Positions 15,452 through 23,764 of a DNA stretch of 27,180 bases are shown here, piece by piece. Made by a program: the position numbers and the translations under genes. Each line of letters opens with the position of its first letter. The stretch's first letter is position 1. The notes under the pieces were generated by a model. That model had not been told where the DNA came from and made no database searches. It was given only the letters and a program-made list of their open reading frames with translations. This DNA is from an uncultured Lachnospiraceae bacterium (GTDB taxonomy: Bacteria > Bacillota > Clostridia > Lachnospirales > Lachnospiraceae): the NCBI GenBank assembly GCA_937910785.1, contig CALDLG010000064.1:1-27180 (forward strand), written 5' to 3'.

Positions 15452-17224
15452 ATGAAGAAGAACGTTCTTCAAAAGGTATTGGTATTCGCGCTTACCGGTG
15501 CGATGGCAATGGGAATGCTCAGTGGTTGCGGAAACAGCGGATCTGATTCATCCAATACGTCAGATACACAGACACAGACAACAACTGACAACACAACAGC
15601 AACGGATAACACGACAGCGGACAACAGCGCCGCAACAACGGACACTACGACGGACGACACAGCGACAGAGCCCGCAGCGGACGCTGGCGTGGCAGGTGTT
15701 GAAGGTTATGAGGCTTTTGCCGACAATGTAACATTGAAGGTAGCTGTTTATGACAGAGGTGTTGAAGGAGTACCGACTGTTAACGACAACTATTGGACCA
15801 AATGGGTTCAGGAGAATTTCGGTGACAAATACAACATCACCGTAGAGTATGTGCCGATCACAAGAACCGATGTTATGACAGACTATGCGCTTCTCGCAGC
15901 GGCAGATGATCTGCCGACCATCTTGATGGAATATGACTATCCGAAGGTTGCTCAGTGGGCTAACGACGGATATCTGACCACTTATGATCTGGATGCGTTT
16001 GCGCAGGTTGCTCCTACTTATTATCAGAGAATGGTAGACAACAACCAGATTCCTTATACGCAGATGGGCGGCGAGACCTATTTTGCACTGGCGCTCAGAC
16101 CGTATTATAACACAACCTATACATATCAGAACTTTGTTCGTCTTGACTGGTTGAAAGAGGTTGGTTATAACGAAGTACCGAAGACCTATGACGATATGGT
16201 AGACGCTCTGACCAAGATTAAAGAAGCTGGTCTTTGCGAATATCCGGGAAGTCCGATTGTTACGAATAAGATGGTAGCAGTTGGTGCGGATACACAGAAC
16301 TATCCTTTCAGAACTTATCCGCTGAATGAAGAAGAGTGGGTAATGTACGGCGATTACAACGTTGTACCGATGAACTGGGAGCCTACCAAGAAATATCTGC
16401 AGACGGCCAATGAGCTGTACAACCTTGGTATCACAAATCCGGAATACTATATCACAGACGATGAAACATGGAAAGCAGATTTCATCAATGGTAAGGCATT
16501 TAACTACAGCCAGTATATCTCCGCAAACATGGATTTCCTCAATTCCTTCTATGAGAACAATCCGGACGCAGAGCTGGCAATCGTTCCTGCTGATGCAGAA
16601 TATGCAGGCTCTTACGGATATCGTACGGATAACCCGTTTGGTATGATCATCTGCTTCTCTTCTTCCGCAACAGAGGACGAACTGAAGGCTGCATGGATGT
16701 ATATGGAATGGATGACACAGGAAGAGAACCTCTTCACGATGCAGTGGGGTATTGAAGGCGAGAACTATACGGTAGAAAATGGTCTTCCGGTATCTGTAGC
16801 TGATTACTCAGGCGATTATACGCAGGGCTTCAACAACAGCAAAGATTACTGGTGTGTAACGATCGAGAGCAGAAATGCAGGTACGATCGAAGAGATCATC
16901 GCAGCGACAACGCCTACGGGACTTCCTCAGGACTTCACACAGGATGTTATCGACTACTACAACAAGCGTGTTGAGATTTCTACCACTGACTATGCTTGTA
17001 CGGATGCAATCTTCGCAGTGGCGCTTGATTCCGTATCCGAATATTCCGGAACGCTTGCAGCGCTTTGGACAGAGTATTATGATACACTGACCATGTGCAA
17101 GCCGGAAGAATTCGAAGCAAAATATGCAGAATTATCTCAGAAATATCTGGATGCAGGTTTCCAGGAGATCGCAGACGAAAGACTGGATGCTTTCAATAAC
17201 GGAAATACAACCAAGCTGCAGTAA
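15452..17224 (+). CDS. Extracellular solute-binding lipoprotein (family 1, YtcQ/LipO-like)
   Basis: A 590-residue sugar-binding lipoprotein. The signal peptide ends in the lipobox L-S-G-C with lipidated Cys26. A Ser/Thr/Asp-rich linker (about 27-80, many T-T-D and D-N-T-T units) follows, and then a large SBP_bac_1-like domain with D-N-Y-W-T-K-W-V-Q-E-N-F, V-R-L-D-W-L-K-E-V-G-Y and the late W-M-Y-M-E-W-M-T-Q-E segment. Proteins of this length and type serve LplB/YtcP permeases and bind pectin-derived or other complex oligosaccharides. It is third in the operon behind AAAAAGGAGGAAATATT, and a terminator follows. The many aromatic residues are consistent with carbohydrate stacking. The ligand is inferred from the neighbouring enzymes. 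Confidence 0.9.
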   Translation: MKKNVLQKVLVFALTGAMAMGMLSGCGNSGSDSSNTSDTQTQTTTDNTTATDNTTADNSAATTDTTTDDTATEPAADAGVAGVEGYEAFADNVTLKVAVYDRGVEGVPTVNDNYWTKWVQENFGDKYNITVEYVPITRTDVMTDYALLAAADDLPTILMEYDYPKVAQWANDGYLTTYDLDAFAQVAPTYYQRMVDNNQIPYTQMGGETYFALALRPYYNTTYTYQNFVRLDWLKEVGYNEVPKTYDDMVDALTKIKEAGLCEYPGSPIVTNKMVAVGADTQNYPFRTYPLNEEEWVMYGDYNVVPMNWEPTKKYLQTANELYNLGITNPEYYITDDETWKADFINGKAFNYSQYISANMDFLNSFYENNPDAELAIVPADAEYAGSYGYRTDNPFGMIICFSSSATEDELKAAWMYMEWMTQEENLFTMQWGIEGENYTVENGLPVSVADYSGDYTQGFNNSKDYWCVTIESRNAGTIEEIIAATTPTGLPQDFTQDVIDYYNKRVEISTTDYACTDAIFAVALDSVSEYSGTLAALWTEYYDTLTMCKPEEFEAKYAELSQKYLDAGFQEIADERLDAFNNGNTTKLQ

Positions 17225-17266
17225 TTGCAATTTTGTTTACAAAAAGCTTTCAAATTTGACATGAAG

Positions 17267-17314
17267 AAAAAACTGCCGTATGGTCTGGCGTTGCCGGGCC
17301 GGCGGCAGTTTTTT
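17267..17314 (+). terminator. Intrinsic terminator of the importer operon
   Basis: AAAAAACTGCCG (17267-17278) pairs with CGGCAGTTTTTT (17303-17314), with additional GC pairing inside. The A-rich and T-rich arms make it suitable as a terminator in both directions. Confidence 0.85.
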
Positions 17315-17362
17315 CGTGCAACAAGCATAGATTGACATATACGGATTTCCTGTAAACGCCTA

Positions 17363-17391
17363 TTGACAAGTGAAGGCCGCTTCCCTATAAT
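17363..17391 (+). promoter_or_regulatory. Consensus promoter of the AraC regulator gene
   Basis: A perfect TTGACA (17363-17368), a 17-base spacer and a perfect TATAAT (17386-17391), about 55 bases before the start codon. Such a full consensus suggests constant expression of the regulator independent of an activator. Confidence 0.85.
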
Positions 17392-17446
17392 TTAGGCTAC
17401 AAAGAAATGATATTACAGGGACGAAAGATGGAGGTATGCTGGTAAG

Positions 17447-18445
17447 ATGGCAAAGCCCACCAATACAATAACAGAATACCGAAACTACTATTTGTCTCCA
17501 CATTTTCCGGCACTGCTGTTATCGGGAGATCACTGGAGAATTTCGGACAGGCAGAGGGACCGGCTGCACTTTCATAACTGTCTTGAGATCGGCATCTGCC
17601 ATTCGGAAGGCGGTTTTATGGAATTCTACGGAGAGACCTGTCCTTTTCAGGAGGGAGACATTACCATTATTCCGCAGAATGTGCCGCATTCTACCTATAG
17701 TACGCCCGGAGCTTCGAGCCTGAGCCTCTGGTCGTATCTTTTTATTGATCCAAAAGAACTTTTTCGGCATTCGCTGCCTTCTACATGGAAAAACTATGAC
17801 TTACAGCCTTACGCGTTTAAGAATTTCAAGTATATTTTGAAAAAAGGACAATATCCTGCGGTGTATCAGCTGCTTACGCTGATTATCAAAGAACTGCAGG
17901 AGCAGAAGCTGGGTTATCAGTTTGCCGCCAGAGGGCTGATGCTTTCCCTTTATATTGAGATTTATCGGATACAGTCTCAGGAAGAAGAGGAGAAAAAGAG
18001 CGAAAGGGAACACGTGGATGAAAAAGGAGGAGGGGGGGGCTTTCCGGATTCAGCGAGTCCTCTGTCGATTGCTCCCGCGCTGGATTATATCGAAAATAAT
18101 TACATGAAGCAGTTCAGCATAGAATTTCTGGCAGATCTGTGCCATTGGAGTCCGACGCATTTCAGGAGGATTTTTCATTCCATTATGCGCATTTCGCCGT
18201 TGAATTATGTGAATAATACCCGCATTCAGAAGTCGTGCAGTCTGCTCTGCAGTACGGAGGAGTCTATTCTGAGCATCTCGGAAGCGGTGGGTTTTCAGTC
18301 GGTTTCCAGTTATAATCGCTATTTTTACCGCATGATGCAGCAGTCTCCCAGAGAATACAGGCGTCAGATGCTGCAGTCAGACAGACAGCAGGCGCAGAGT
18401 ATGTCAATTCTGGAATTTTCCGGGTGGATGTATCCGGAGCCGTAA
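17447..18445 (+). CDS. AraC-family transcriptional regulator (cupin plus HTH)
   Basis: A 332-residue cytoplasmic regulator. Residues about 38-105 form a cupin-like sensing domain (H-F-H-N-C-L-E-I-G-I, then F-Q-E-G-D-I-T-I-I-P-Q-N-V-P-H) that binds a sugar. A helical region (135-180) is probably for dimerisation. A charged, Gly-rich linker (180-205, with five consecutive Gly) follows. The AraC double helix-turn-helix (about 210-310) has S-I-E-F-L-A-D-L-C-H-W-S-P-T-H-F-R-R-I-F and V-G-F-Q-S-V-S-S-Y-N-R-Y-F. Located between the importer operon and the divergent enzyme operon, it most likely activates both when the pectin-derived sugar is present. It has no histidine kinase partner, unlike the YesM/YesN type. 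ATG 17447 follows GATGGAGG at somewhat long spacing. Confidence 0.9.
   Translation: MAKPTNTITEYRNYYLSPHFPALLLSGDHWRISDRQRDRLHFHNCLEIGICHSEGGFMEFYGETCPFQEGDITIIPQNVPHSTYSTPGASSLSLWSYLFIDPKELFRHSLPSTWKNYDLQPYAFKNFKYILKKGQYPAVYQLLTLIIKELQEQKLGYQFAARGLMLSLYIEIYRIQSQEEEEKKSEREHVDEKGGGGGFPDSASPLSIAPALDYIENNYMKQFSIEFLADLCHWSPTHFRRIFHSIMRISPLNYVNNTRIQKSCSLLCSTEESILSISEAVGFQSVSSYNRYFYRMMQQSPREYRRQMLQSDRQQAQSMSILEFSGWMYPEP
18032..18039 (+). repeat. G8 tract in the linker of the AraC regulator
   Basis: Eight consecutive G residues, preceded by GGAGGA, encode the Gly-rich linker just before the DNA-binding domain. The frame is intact here. A one-base change in tract length would cut off the DNA-binding domain, so it is a possible but unproven switch. 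Confidence 0.85.
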
Positions 18446-18447
18446 CA

Positions 18448-18517
18448 GGGCCAAAGAGATTCGAAGGACGAATCTGCTTTGGCCCATGAAATTCCTGAAT
18501 CGCCGCCGGGCGGCAAT
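18448..18517. terminator. Hairpins between convergent AraC and GH112 genes
   Basis: GGGCCAAAG plus AGATTCG (18448-18463) pairs with CGAATCT, a one-base bulge, and CTTTGGCCC (18469-18485): 16 pairs with a 5-base loop. A second short GC hairpin (GCCGC/GCGGC around 18502-18514) is followed by AATTTTC. Neither has a strong T run, but both lie exactly between converging genes, so they probably act together as a transcription end. Confidence 0.55.
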
Positions 18518-18520
18518 TTT

Positions 18521-20704
18521 CTATTCTAAATTCAAAAACATAGTCTGATAAGGTTCAAGCTCCAGCTCTTTTGTACCTGCGTGGGTTTCTACGCGGGTTT
18601 TTTGCTGTGTGTCGCTGTTATTAATCACAACGAGTGTCCGGCTTTCCGGATAATATGCGCATTCCGTATAAAGATTATCGGTCATATACATTCCGGTGAT
18701 GCCTTCGCCGCCTGCATAGCGGATCAGCTGGTAGAGCAGTCTCGTATTGGCGGGCGTGAACCGGAAGGAAGACAGGTAGATACCTTTTCCCTTTCCGAAA
18801 TCGTGCGTCGTCAGGACCGGTTCGCCGTCTTTTTCAAGCAGGACAACGGCTTTCCCGTCTGTCAGATAGCGATTTGGTCCGGAGGGCAGATCGGTTCCCT
18901 GAGGAACGAGGTTTTCCGCATCCTTTGTCCGGAACTGCCAGCGTCCATGACAGATTCTTTCACCGGTGTCTTCATCGATGCCGAGAATATGAGCCATCCG
19001 GAAGAAGGTGTCGTAGCCGGTAACCGCAGAAGGTTCGTTGACACCAAGGAAAGTGCCGCCCTTATGTACCCATTCGGTCAGAACCTCTATGAGTTTCTCA
19101 TCTTTCCAGGCATCGCCGCCGCTCCAGGCGCTTCCGGCATAACCGGCATTGATAAGGAAGTCGATATCTTTCAGCTTTCCGGCCTTCACATCTTCGAAGG
19201 AGAGGAAGGAAACCTCAACCGGCAGACCGGAAAGGGCCTCGTTGATATGAATGAGATCGTGCTGCCATGTTTCGTGAAAATGCCCCGAAAGCGTCCAGGA
19301 GCGCAGAGCTCCCCAGGAATGCAGGACACCGACTTTTGTACGGATGCAGTAGGGCTTTCCTTTTGCGTGGAAGTCCTGAATCATATGAAATTCGTCCGTA
19401 AGCTGCTCGATGTAATCGCAGAAATCGGGGAAGTTTTCGGTCAGGTGTAAATAACCGCCGAGACCGATTCTGTCAATGGAGCATCGAAGAAGCGCTCTAC
19501 GAATGCTGTTCCAGTAGCGTTTGGCTTCCGTTGTGGGATCACCGCCTTCCATGAAGGTCGGCGCGCCGCCGAGGCCTACCGGGAACAGGTAAGGATGCAG
19601 TCTGAGCTCATGAACAGGAACGTCAACGCCGGCGCAGAGTCTTGCTTCAAAGCCGGAGAAGACACATTTAATCAGACCGTCAAAGCCAAACTCCGCAAAT
19701 CTTCCGTTGTAGGGCTCCAGTCCCACCCAGCTGTCGTCATAGAAAACATAGGCCTTTTTACCATAGGAATGCACGATATCGACGAGTGTTCTGCCAAAAA
19801 AGATTACGAAATCATTGATAAATTTCATCCAGTCCGATTTGTGGGAATCACCCGGCATATGTGTCACATGCCTTTTTCCCTGATTGATAAAGTCTTCCGC
19901 AGTCATGGAATAGCCATATGCTTCCGCGAACTCGTCAAGAGCTCTTTCGCTTACCGTAAAATCATAGGAACCCCAGTCCGTAAAGAGGGAACGGCATTCC
20001 TCGTGAGCGCCCCAGATCCAGACGAAATTGTAAAACAGCGAGGTAAAACGTACTACGGTAGTGTCAGGATGGGATTCGCACCAGTTTTTCAGCCAGTCGA
20101 TCATGTATTCGCGTGTTTCGGGATATCTGGGATCGATCTGCATCAGATGCTCTTTATCCCAGTGGTTGGTGGTATGGTTATACATGGAAATTTCTTCCCA
20201 GATACGGTAGGCGAGGAAGCTGACAGTATAGTTATGCCAGAAAACAGCCTGTCTGATGGTGACGCATCCGCTGCTGCGATCATAGGTCCAGCCGTCGGAG
20301 TCGATCAGCGTATTGGTAGTTCTGTCATAAACCTGCCAGTATTTCATGGCCGCGGCGCGGTCATTGATCCGAAACTGATCTTCAAAAAAATCGTCCATAA
20401 GCCGGATCGTTAAAGGCGTGCTTCCGATGGTTTCGTCCGTTTCTCCGGGAACGGCCGTTATGGGCGAAGTGCATAAAAAAGTCTGCTGCAGCTTATCAGG
20501 ATTTCCGGATGCCCATTCGTTGTGATCCCTGATAATGCAGAGCGTTGAGTAAATGCCGTAACCGGCATGAATGATGTCTTCCGACAGCTCCGTACCGTCG
20601 CTGTCACGAATGACGTCCGCGCCCCATTTTTCGGCCAGTTTTAATGTCAGTTCTTCGTAGCCTGATTCTCCCGGCAGCGTAAAGCCGCCCTTTCTTTTTT
20701 CCAT
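18521..20704 (-). CDS. GH112 beta-galactoside phosphorylase (likely D-galactosyl-beta-1,4-L-rhamnose phosphorylase)
   Basis: A 727-residue cytoplasmic enzyme of glycoside hydrolase family 112, the family of galacto-N-biose/lacto-N-biose phosphorylases and D-galactosyl-beta-1,4-L-rhamnose phosphorylase. The length (about 720-750) and N-terminal W-G-A-D-V-I-R-D-S-D-G-T fit. The Y-D-D-S-W-V-G-L-E-P motif at 322-331 contains the likely general acid aspartate. The C-terminal half has a glutamine-amidotransferase-like domain and a small beta domain. It cleaves a terminal beta-galactosyl link with phosphate to give alpha-galactose 1-phosphate, saving one ATP. The neighbours act on rhamnogalacturonan and rhamnose, so the galactosyl-rhamnose specificity is inferred; galacto-N-biose cannot be excluded from sequence alone. 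The start at 20704 follows GGGAGGAATTCAGT; an in-frame ATG 30 bases upstream lacks such a site. Last gene of the minus-strand operon. Confidence 0.88.
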   Translation of the reverse strand: MEKRKGGFTLPGESGYEELTLKLAEKWGADVIRDSDGTELSEDIIHAGYGIYSTLCIIRDHNEWASGNPDKLQQTFLCTSPITAVPGETDETIGSTPLTIRLMDDFFEDQFRINDRAAAMKYWQVYDRTTNTLIDSDGWTYDRSSGCVTIRQAVFWHNYTVSFLAYRIWEEISMYNHTTNHWDKEHLMQIDPRYPETREYMIDWLKNWCESHPDTTVVRFTSLFYNFVWIWGAHEECRSLFTDWGSYDFTVSERALDEFAEAYGYSMTAEDFINQGKRHVTHMPGDSHKSDWMKFINDFVIFFGRTLVDIVHSYGKKAYVFYDDSWVGLEPYNGRFAEFGFDGLIKCVFSGFEARLCAGVDVPVHELRLHPYLFPVGLGGAPTFMEGGDPTTEAKRYWNSIRRALLRCSIDRIGLGGYLHLTENFPDFCDYIEQLTDEFHMIQDFHAKGKPYCIRTKVGVLHSWGALRSWTLSGHFHETWQHDLIHINEALSGLPVEVSFLSFEDVKAGKLKDIDFLINAGYAGSAWSGGDAWKDEKLIEVLTEWVHKGGTFLGVNEPSAVTGYDTFFRMAHILGIDEDTGERICHGRWQFRTKDAENLVPQGTDLPSGPNRYLTDGKAVVLLEKDGEPVLTTHDFGKGKGIYLSSFRFTPANTRLLYQLIRYAGGEGITGMYMTDNLYTECAYYPESRTLVVINNSDTQQKTRVETHAGTKELELEPYQTMFLNLE

Positions 20705-20773
20705 ACTGAATTCCTCCCGTATTTCAGATTGCATATTACTTTTTGAGATTTCTTTTATCTTAAATCACGATCG

Positions 20774-22495
20774 TTACATGATTTTCAGTTTCCTGCACAG
20801 ATCTGAGCCCTGTCCGCGGTAAAGGGGCGCATCCAGCGCATCCGATCCGGTTTCGGAAAGCACACCGAGCTGGCAGGCGGCCGATATCAGCGGTTGAAAC
20901 TCTTTCCTGACATCATTGTCATATGGACATGGCTGCAGGCCCGGCAGTGTTTTACGGCTTCCGTAAGCCCGCATCAACAGGATGACGAAATCCGAAAGTG
21001 TAATCGGTTCCAGTGGCCGGAACAATTTATCCGGACAGAGCTCCTCTGTCAGAATGCCGTTCTGCAGACCGCATTCAACCGCGCCGGCATACCATTCATG
21101 CCCGATAATATCGGTGAAAAGATCGTTATATACATTGGTAATAAAAAATCCTGCCCTCCGGATGATCATATCCAGAGCCTCCGCTCGAAGCAGCGGGTCG
21201 TCCGGTCGTTCCGGTTCTTCCCATTCCGCCGCGTCGTTCTCCGGGAGATAGCCGTCGGGTATCTGACGCGGTTTTGCCAAAGGAGGTTCCGGCCATGAGA
21301 TGATGGATTCCTCCGTACAGGAAGCCAGCCAGCCGTAGGCGCCTTCTTTACAGGTGCGTCTGATTTCCGCACAGATCATTTCGGCCATTTTCCGGGCACC
21401 GAAGTCGTTGTGATGTGTGTAATCGGAAGGGTAGAAATATTTTCTGGCGCCTTCTTTCCGCAGGCGCAGGATAAAATCCATGCTCAGTCCATGCAGATCG
21501 AGAACCGGGACGGACATCCGCAGGCCGATTTCCAGACAGGCATCGGCATATTCTCCTAACAGATCGTTGTATTGTCCGTCGTTTCCGCGCCAGGTATTCC
21601 GGGCCACCGGAGTAACCAGAATCGGGTGAACGCCGATTGCCCGGCATTCGGCAATATATTGCGCCAGATTCGCCAGATAGCCTTCCTGTGCTTTTAAATG
21701 CATCAGTTTCTGATCGTTGTGACCGAACTGGAAGAGCATATAATCTCCCGGCTTGCAGCGCGCAAAAGGAATTGCCGCATGCCCTTCCTGACGAAAGCTT
21801 TCCGTTGTCAGACCTGAGTGGGAATGATTGGAAACGGTCAGTTTTCCATGAAGCAGGGATGGAAGCATCTGTCCCCAGCCCGCATAGCTTATCTGTGGTA
21901 TATAAGGATATTCCGCAGACTGGTCGGTTACCGTGGAGTCACCGGCGATATATAATACCGGACACTCTACCGGCTCAATTTCGATTTCGCTTAAAACAGG
22001 CCTGTCGGCTGTAACGCATACTTCGATACTCAGATCGTGATATACCTGTTCCTGTCCCCTCGGTATGATACCGCAGACCTCCGTATACAGATCACAGGTG
22101 AATGTTTCCTCCGGTAAAAGCGTTTCCCGGTAAGCGCCCAGACAGCGTCGGCCCGTGAAAATGCGAAGATCGGACAGCGTTTCGTCGGAACGGATCGTCA
22201 CGCTGACATGGTAGCTGCCTTCGGCTTCCACATGACATTTGAAGCGAATCGGAATCTGTCCGGGCTGTGGGCCGTCAGCCGCATCGATCAGGCAGCCGTA
22301 CCGGGTCTGTCCGATTCGCGCCGGTTTTAGCTGCCGGTACCAGGGAACCGGCAGAAAGCCGCCGTTTAATTCCGGCAGCATGAGGTGCGGCCGGCTTTCC
22401 ATGACCTGTTCGGTAAGAAAGCCATAGCCGCGCTCCTCAGTATAAAGATCCTCCGGACCGACATTGCCGTCCGGTGTAAAAACAAATTTTTTCAT
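20774..22495 (-). CDS. SGNH rhamnogalacturonan-acetylesterase-like protein with SLH-like C-terminus
   Basis: A 573-residue protein in three parts. Residues 1-175 form a beta-rich N-terminal domain (Y-T-E-E-R-G-Y-G-F) as found before rhamnogalacturonan acetylesterases. Residues 178-385 form an SGNH/GDSL esterase domain of the CE12 type: G-D-S-T-V (185-189, nucleophile Ser187), F-G-H-N-D (257-261) and S-D-Y-T-H-H (357-362) supplying Asp358 and His361. Residues about 435-573 resemble one and a half S-layer homology repeats (W-Y-A-G-A-V-E-C-G-L-Q-N-G-I-L-T, then F-R-P-L-E-P-I-T-L-S-D-F-V). It removes acetyl groups from galacturonate/rhamnose backbones or their fragments. There is no signal peptide, which is odd for an SLH-bearing protein and suggests a cytoplasmic role. 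It starts 2 bases after the GH105 stop, so it is translationally coupled. Confidence 0.85.
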   Translation of the reverse strand: MKKFVFTPDGNVGPEDLYTEERGYGFLTEQVMESRPHLMLPELNGGFLPVPWYRQLKPARIGQTRYGCLIDAADGPQPGQIPIRFKCHVEAEGSYHVSVTIRSDETLSDLRIFTGRRCLGAYRETLLPEETFTCDLYTEVCGIIPRGQEQVYHDLSIEVCVTADRPVLSEIEIEPVECPVLYIAGDSTVTDQSAEYPYIPQISYAGWGQMLPSLLHGKLTVSNHSHSGLTTESFRQEGHAAIPFARCKPGDYMLFQFGHNDQKLMHLKAQEGYLANLAQYIAECRAIGVHPILVTPVARNTWRGNDGQYNDLLGEYADACLEIGLRMSVPVLDLHGLSMDFILRLRKEGARKYFYPSDYTHHNDFGARKMAEMICAEIRRTCKEGAYGWLASCTEESIISWPEPPLAKPRQIPDGYLPENDAAEWEEPERPDDPLLRAEALDMIIRRAGFFITNVYNDLFTDIIGHEWYAGAVECGLQNGILTEELCPDKLFRPLEPITLSDFVILLMRAYGSRKTLPGLQPCPYDNDVRKEFQPLISAACQLGVLSETGSDALDAPLYRGQGSDLCRKLKIM

Positions 22496-22497
22496 AG

Positions 22498-23547
22498 TTA
22501 AAGGGCTCCGTCCTTTGCAATGGAGGCGGAAACGAGAACATTGCTGAAGAAGGCGAGAGCGAGTCCCTGCCCCCAGCCCTGAATCCAGCGCCTGGAAATG
22601 CCTCTGTAACCATCAATATCCTTCATAACCGCTGTGCCGCCGGATACGTTCATGACTCTGCCGTCTTCGCTGACATTGTCAAGAAGCCCCCGGATGGCAA
22701 GATTAATGTGGCGGGTATGTAACGGATTGCCGCGCTCTAACATTGCGGCCGCAATTCCGGCGGAGGCGGATATTTCTTCGTAAGACTGTTCGTCGTTTAA
22801 GACCGTTCTCCACAGACCGTTTTCTGTCTGTACGGTTTTCAGAGCGGCGAGCTGGTCGTTTAAAGATCCGGCCACATCCAGATATTTCGGATAAAGATAG
22901 CATTCGGGAAGAACGCTTCCCACCTTTGACATCGTATAAGCCGCCCATGCGTTGGCCCGGCCCCAGTAAATGCCGGACATATGGTTTTTGGTAATATTGT
23001 TATAGCCATGATAATAAAAGCCCGTTTTTTCATCCTGCAAATAATTGATATGCCAGTACCATTGATTCAGCGCATCCTCGATCATTTCTTCGTCCTTTGT
23101 GATAACGCCGACACGAAGCAGGAAGAAGGCCGCCATAAACAACGTGTCTGCCCAGGCCTGTTCCGGAAAATCGTTGTTGGCGGAGACCGTATGCTGAAGG
23201 ACGCTGTCTCCGAAGCGGAGAGCGTCTTTTCGGATATATGCGATTTTACTCATGACAAGATCCCAGTATTTCTGTTCTCCGGTAGCCTGATACAGAGATA
23301 CGAGGCAGTGGCCCATTGCACAGGCATTGACAGTCCATACTTTCGGCAGGCCGAGAGAAATCAATTCGTCTACACGTTCCTTTAAAAGTGACAGATATTT
23401 TTCATTTCCTGTTTTTTCGTAAGCCTCGCTGATGCCGTAATAGGCAACGCCGCAGGGCCAGTCCCAGGTCAGATCCATTTTCATGGTCCGTTCCACGATT
23501 CTGTCGATGACGTTTTCGATCTGTTCCCTGTTAAATTCCAACTGCAT
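22498..23547 (-). CDS. GH105 unsaturated rhamnogalacturonyl hydrolase (YteR/YesR-like)
   Basis: A 349-residue cytoplasmic (alpha/alpha)6-barrel hydrolase of family GH105. It removes the 4,5-unsaturated galacturonyl group from disaccharides left by rhamnogalacturonan lyase, releasing L-rhamnose and a uronate that rearranges to 5-keto-4-deoxyuronate. Family segments are present: D-W-P-C-G-V-A-Y-Y-G, N-D-F-P-E-Q-A-W-A-D-T-L-F-M with the catalytic Asp134, Y-W-G-R-A-N-A-W, and the final R-R-W-I-Q-G-W-G-Q-G. The start at 23547 follows GGAGGGTTGCAT. A longer in-frame version beginning at 23652 lacks a ribosome site and crosses the promoter. It is the first gene of a three-gene operon with the esterase and GH112 enzyme. 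The length is typical for the family (about 340-380). Confidence 0.92.
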   Translation of the reverse strand: MQLEFNREQIENVIDRIVERTMKMDLTWDWPCGVAYYGISEAYEKTGNEKYLSLLKERVDELISLGLPKVWTVNACAMGHCLVSLYQATGEQKYWDLVMSKIAYIRKDALRFGDSVLQHTVSANNDFPEQAWADTLFMAAFFLLRVGVITKDEEMIEDALNQWYWHINYLQDEKTGFYYHGYNNITKNHMSGIYWGRANAWAAYTMSKVGSVLPECYLYPKYLDVAGSLNDQLAALKTVQTENGLWRTVLNDEQSYEEISASAGIAAAMLERGNPLHTRHINLAIRGLLDNVSEDGRVMNVSGGTAVMKDIDGYRGISRRWIQGWGQGLALAFFSNVLVSASIAKDGAL

Positions 23548-23586
23548 ATGCAACCCTCCTGATAATGATGATAAAGTATATAATCC

Positions 23587-23623
23587 ATTATACAAAACCG
23601 ACAGTTTTTCTAATATATTGCTT
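23587..23623 (-). promoter_or_regulatory. Promoter of the GH105-esterase-GH112 operon with candidate operator
   Basis: On the minus strand a perfect TATAAT (23592-23587) has a poor -35 hexamer (TATTAG, 23615-23610). The 12-base motif AATATATTGCTT (plus strand 23612-23623), also found at 13321-13332, overlaps this -35. This again fits an activator-dependent promoter. Confidence 0.5.
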
Positions 23624-23663
23624 TCATTCAAAAATACAGCAATTTCGACCAAGTTTACAGATT

Positions 23664-23692
23664 TTGGTGGAAAAAATATGGGGAATTATACT
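23664..23692 (+). promoter_or_regulatory. Possible promoter of rhaM and the isomerase gene
   Basis: TTGGTG (23664-23669), a 17-base spacer and TATACT (23687-23692), about 70 bases before the rhaM start. It is divergent from the GH105 promoter, so both could share the regulatory motif at 23612-23623. Confidence 0.45.
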
Positions 23693-23764
23693 ATGATAGT
23701 TTTATATTTTTATGATATTATCATCACTTTGTATGATAACACGTTGGAAAGGAGCGGATTTGCG

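Noticed and set aside
18581..19450. Plus-strand 289-residue open frame opposite the GH112 gene
   Set aside because: Antisense to a well-supported GH112 protein and without motifs or ribosome binding site.
23483..23764. N-terminal extension of the rhamnose mutarotase
   Set aside because: It covers the start of GH105 and the divergent promoters; known RhaM proteins are about 104 residues, matching ATG 23765.
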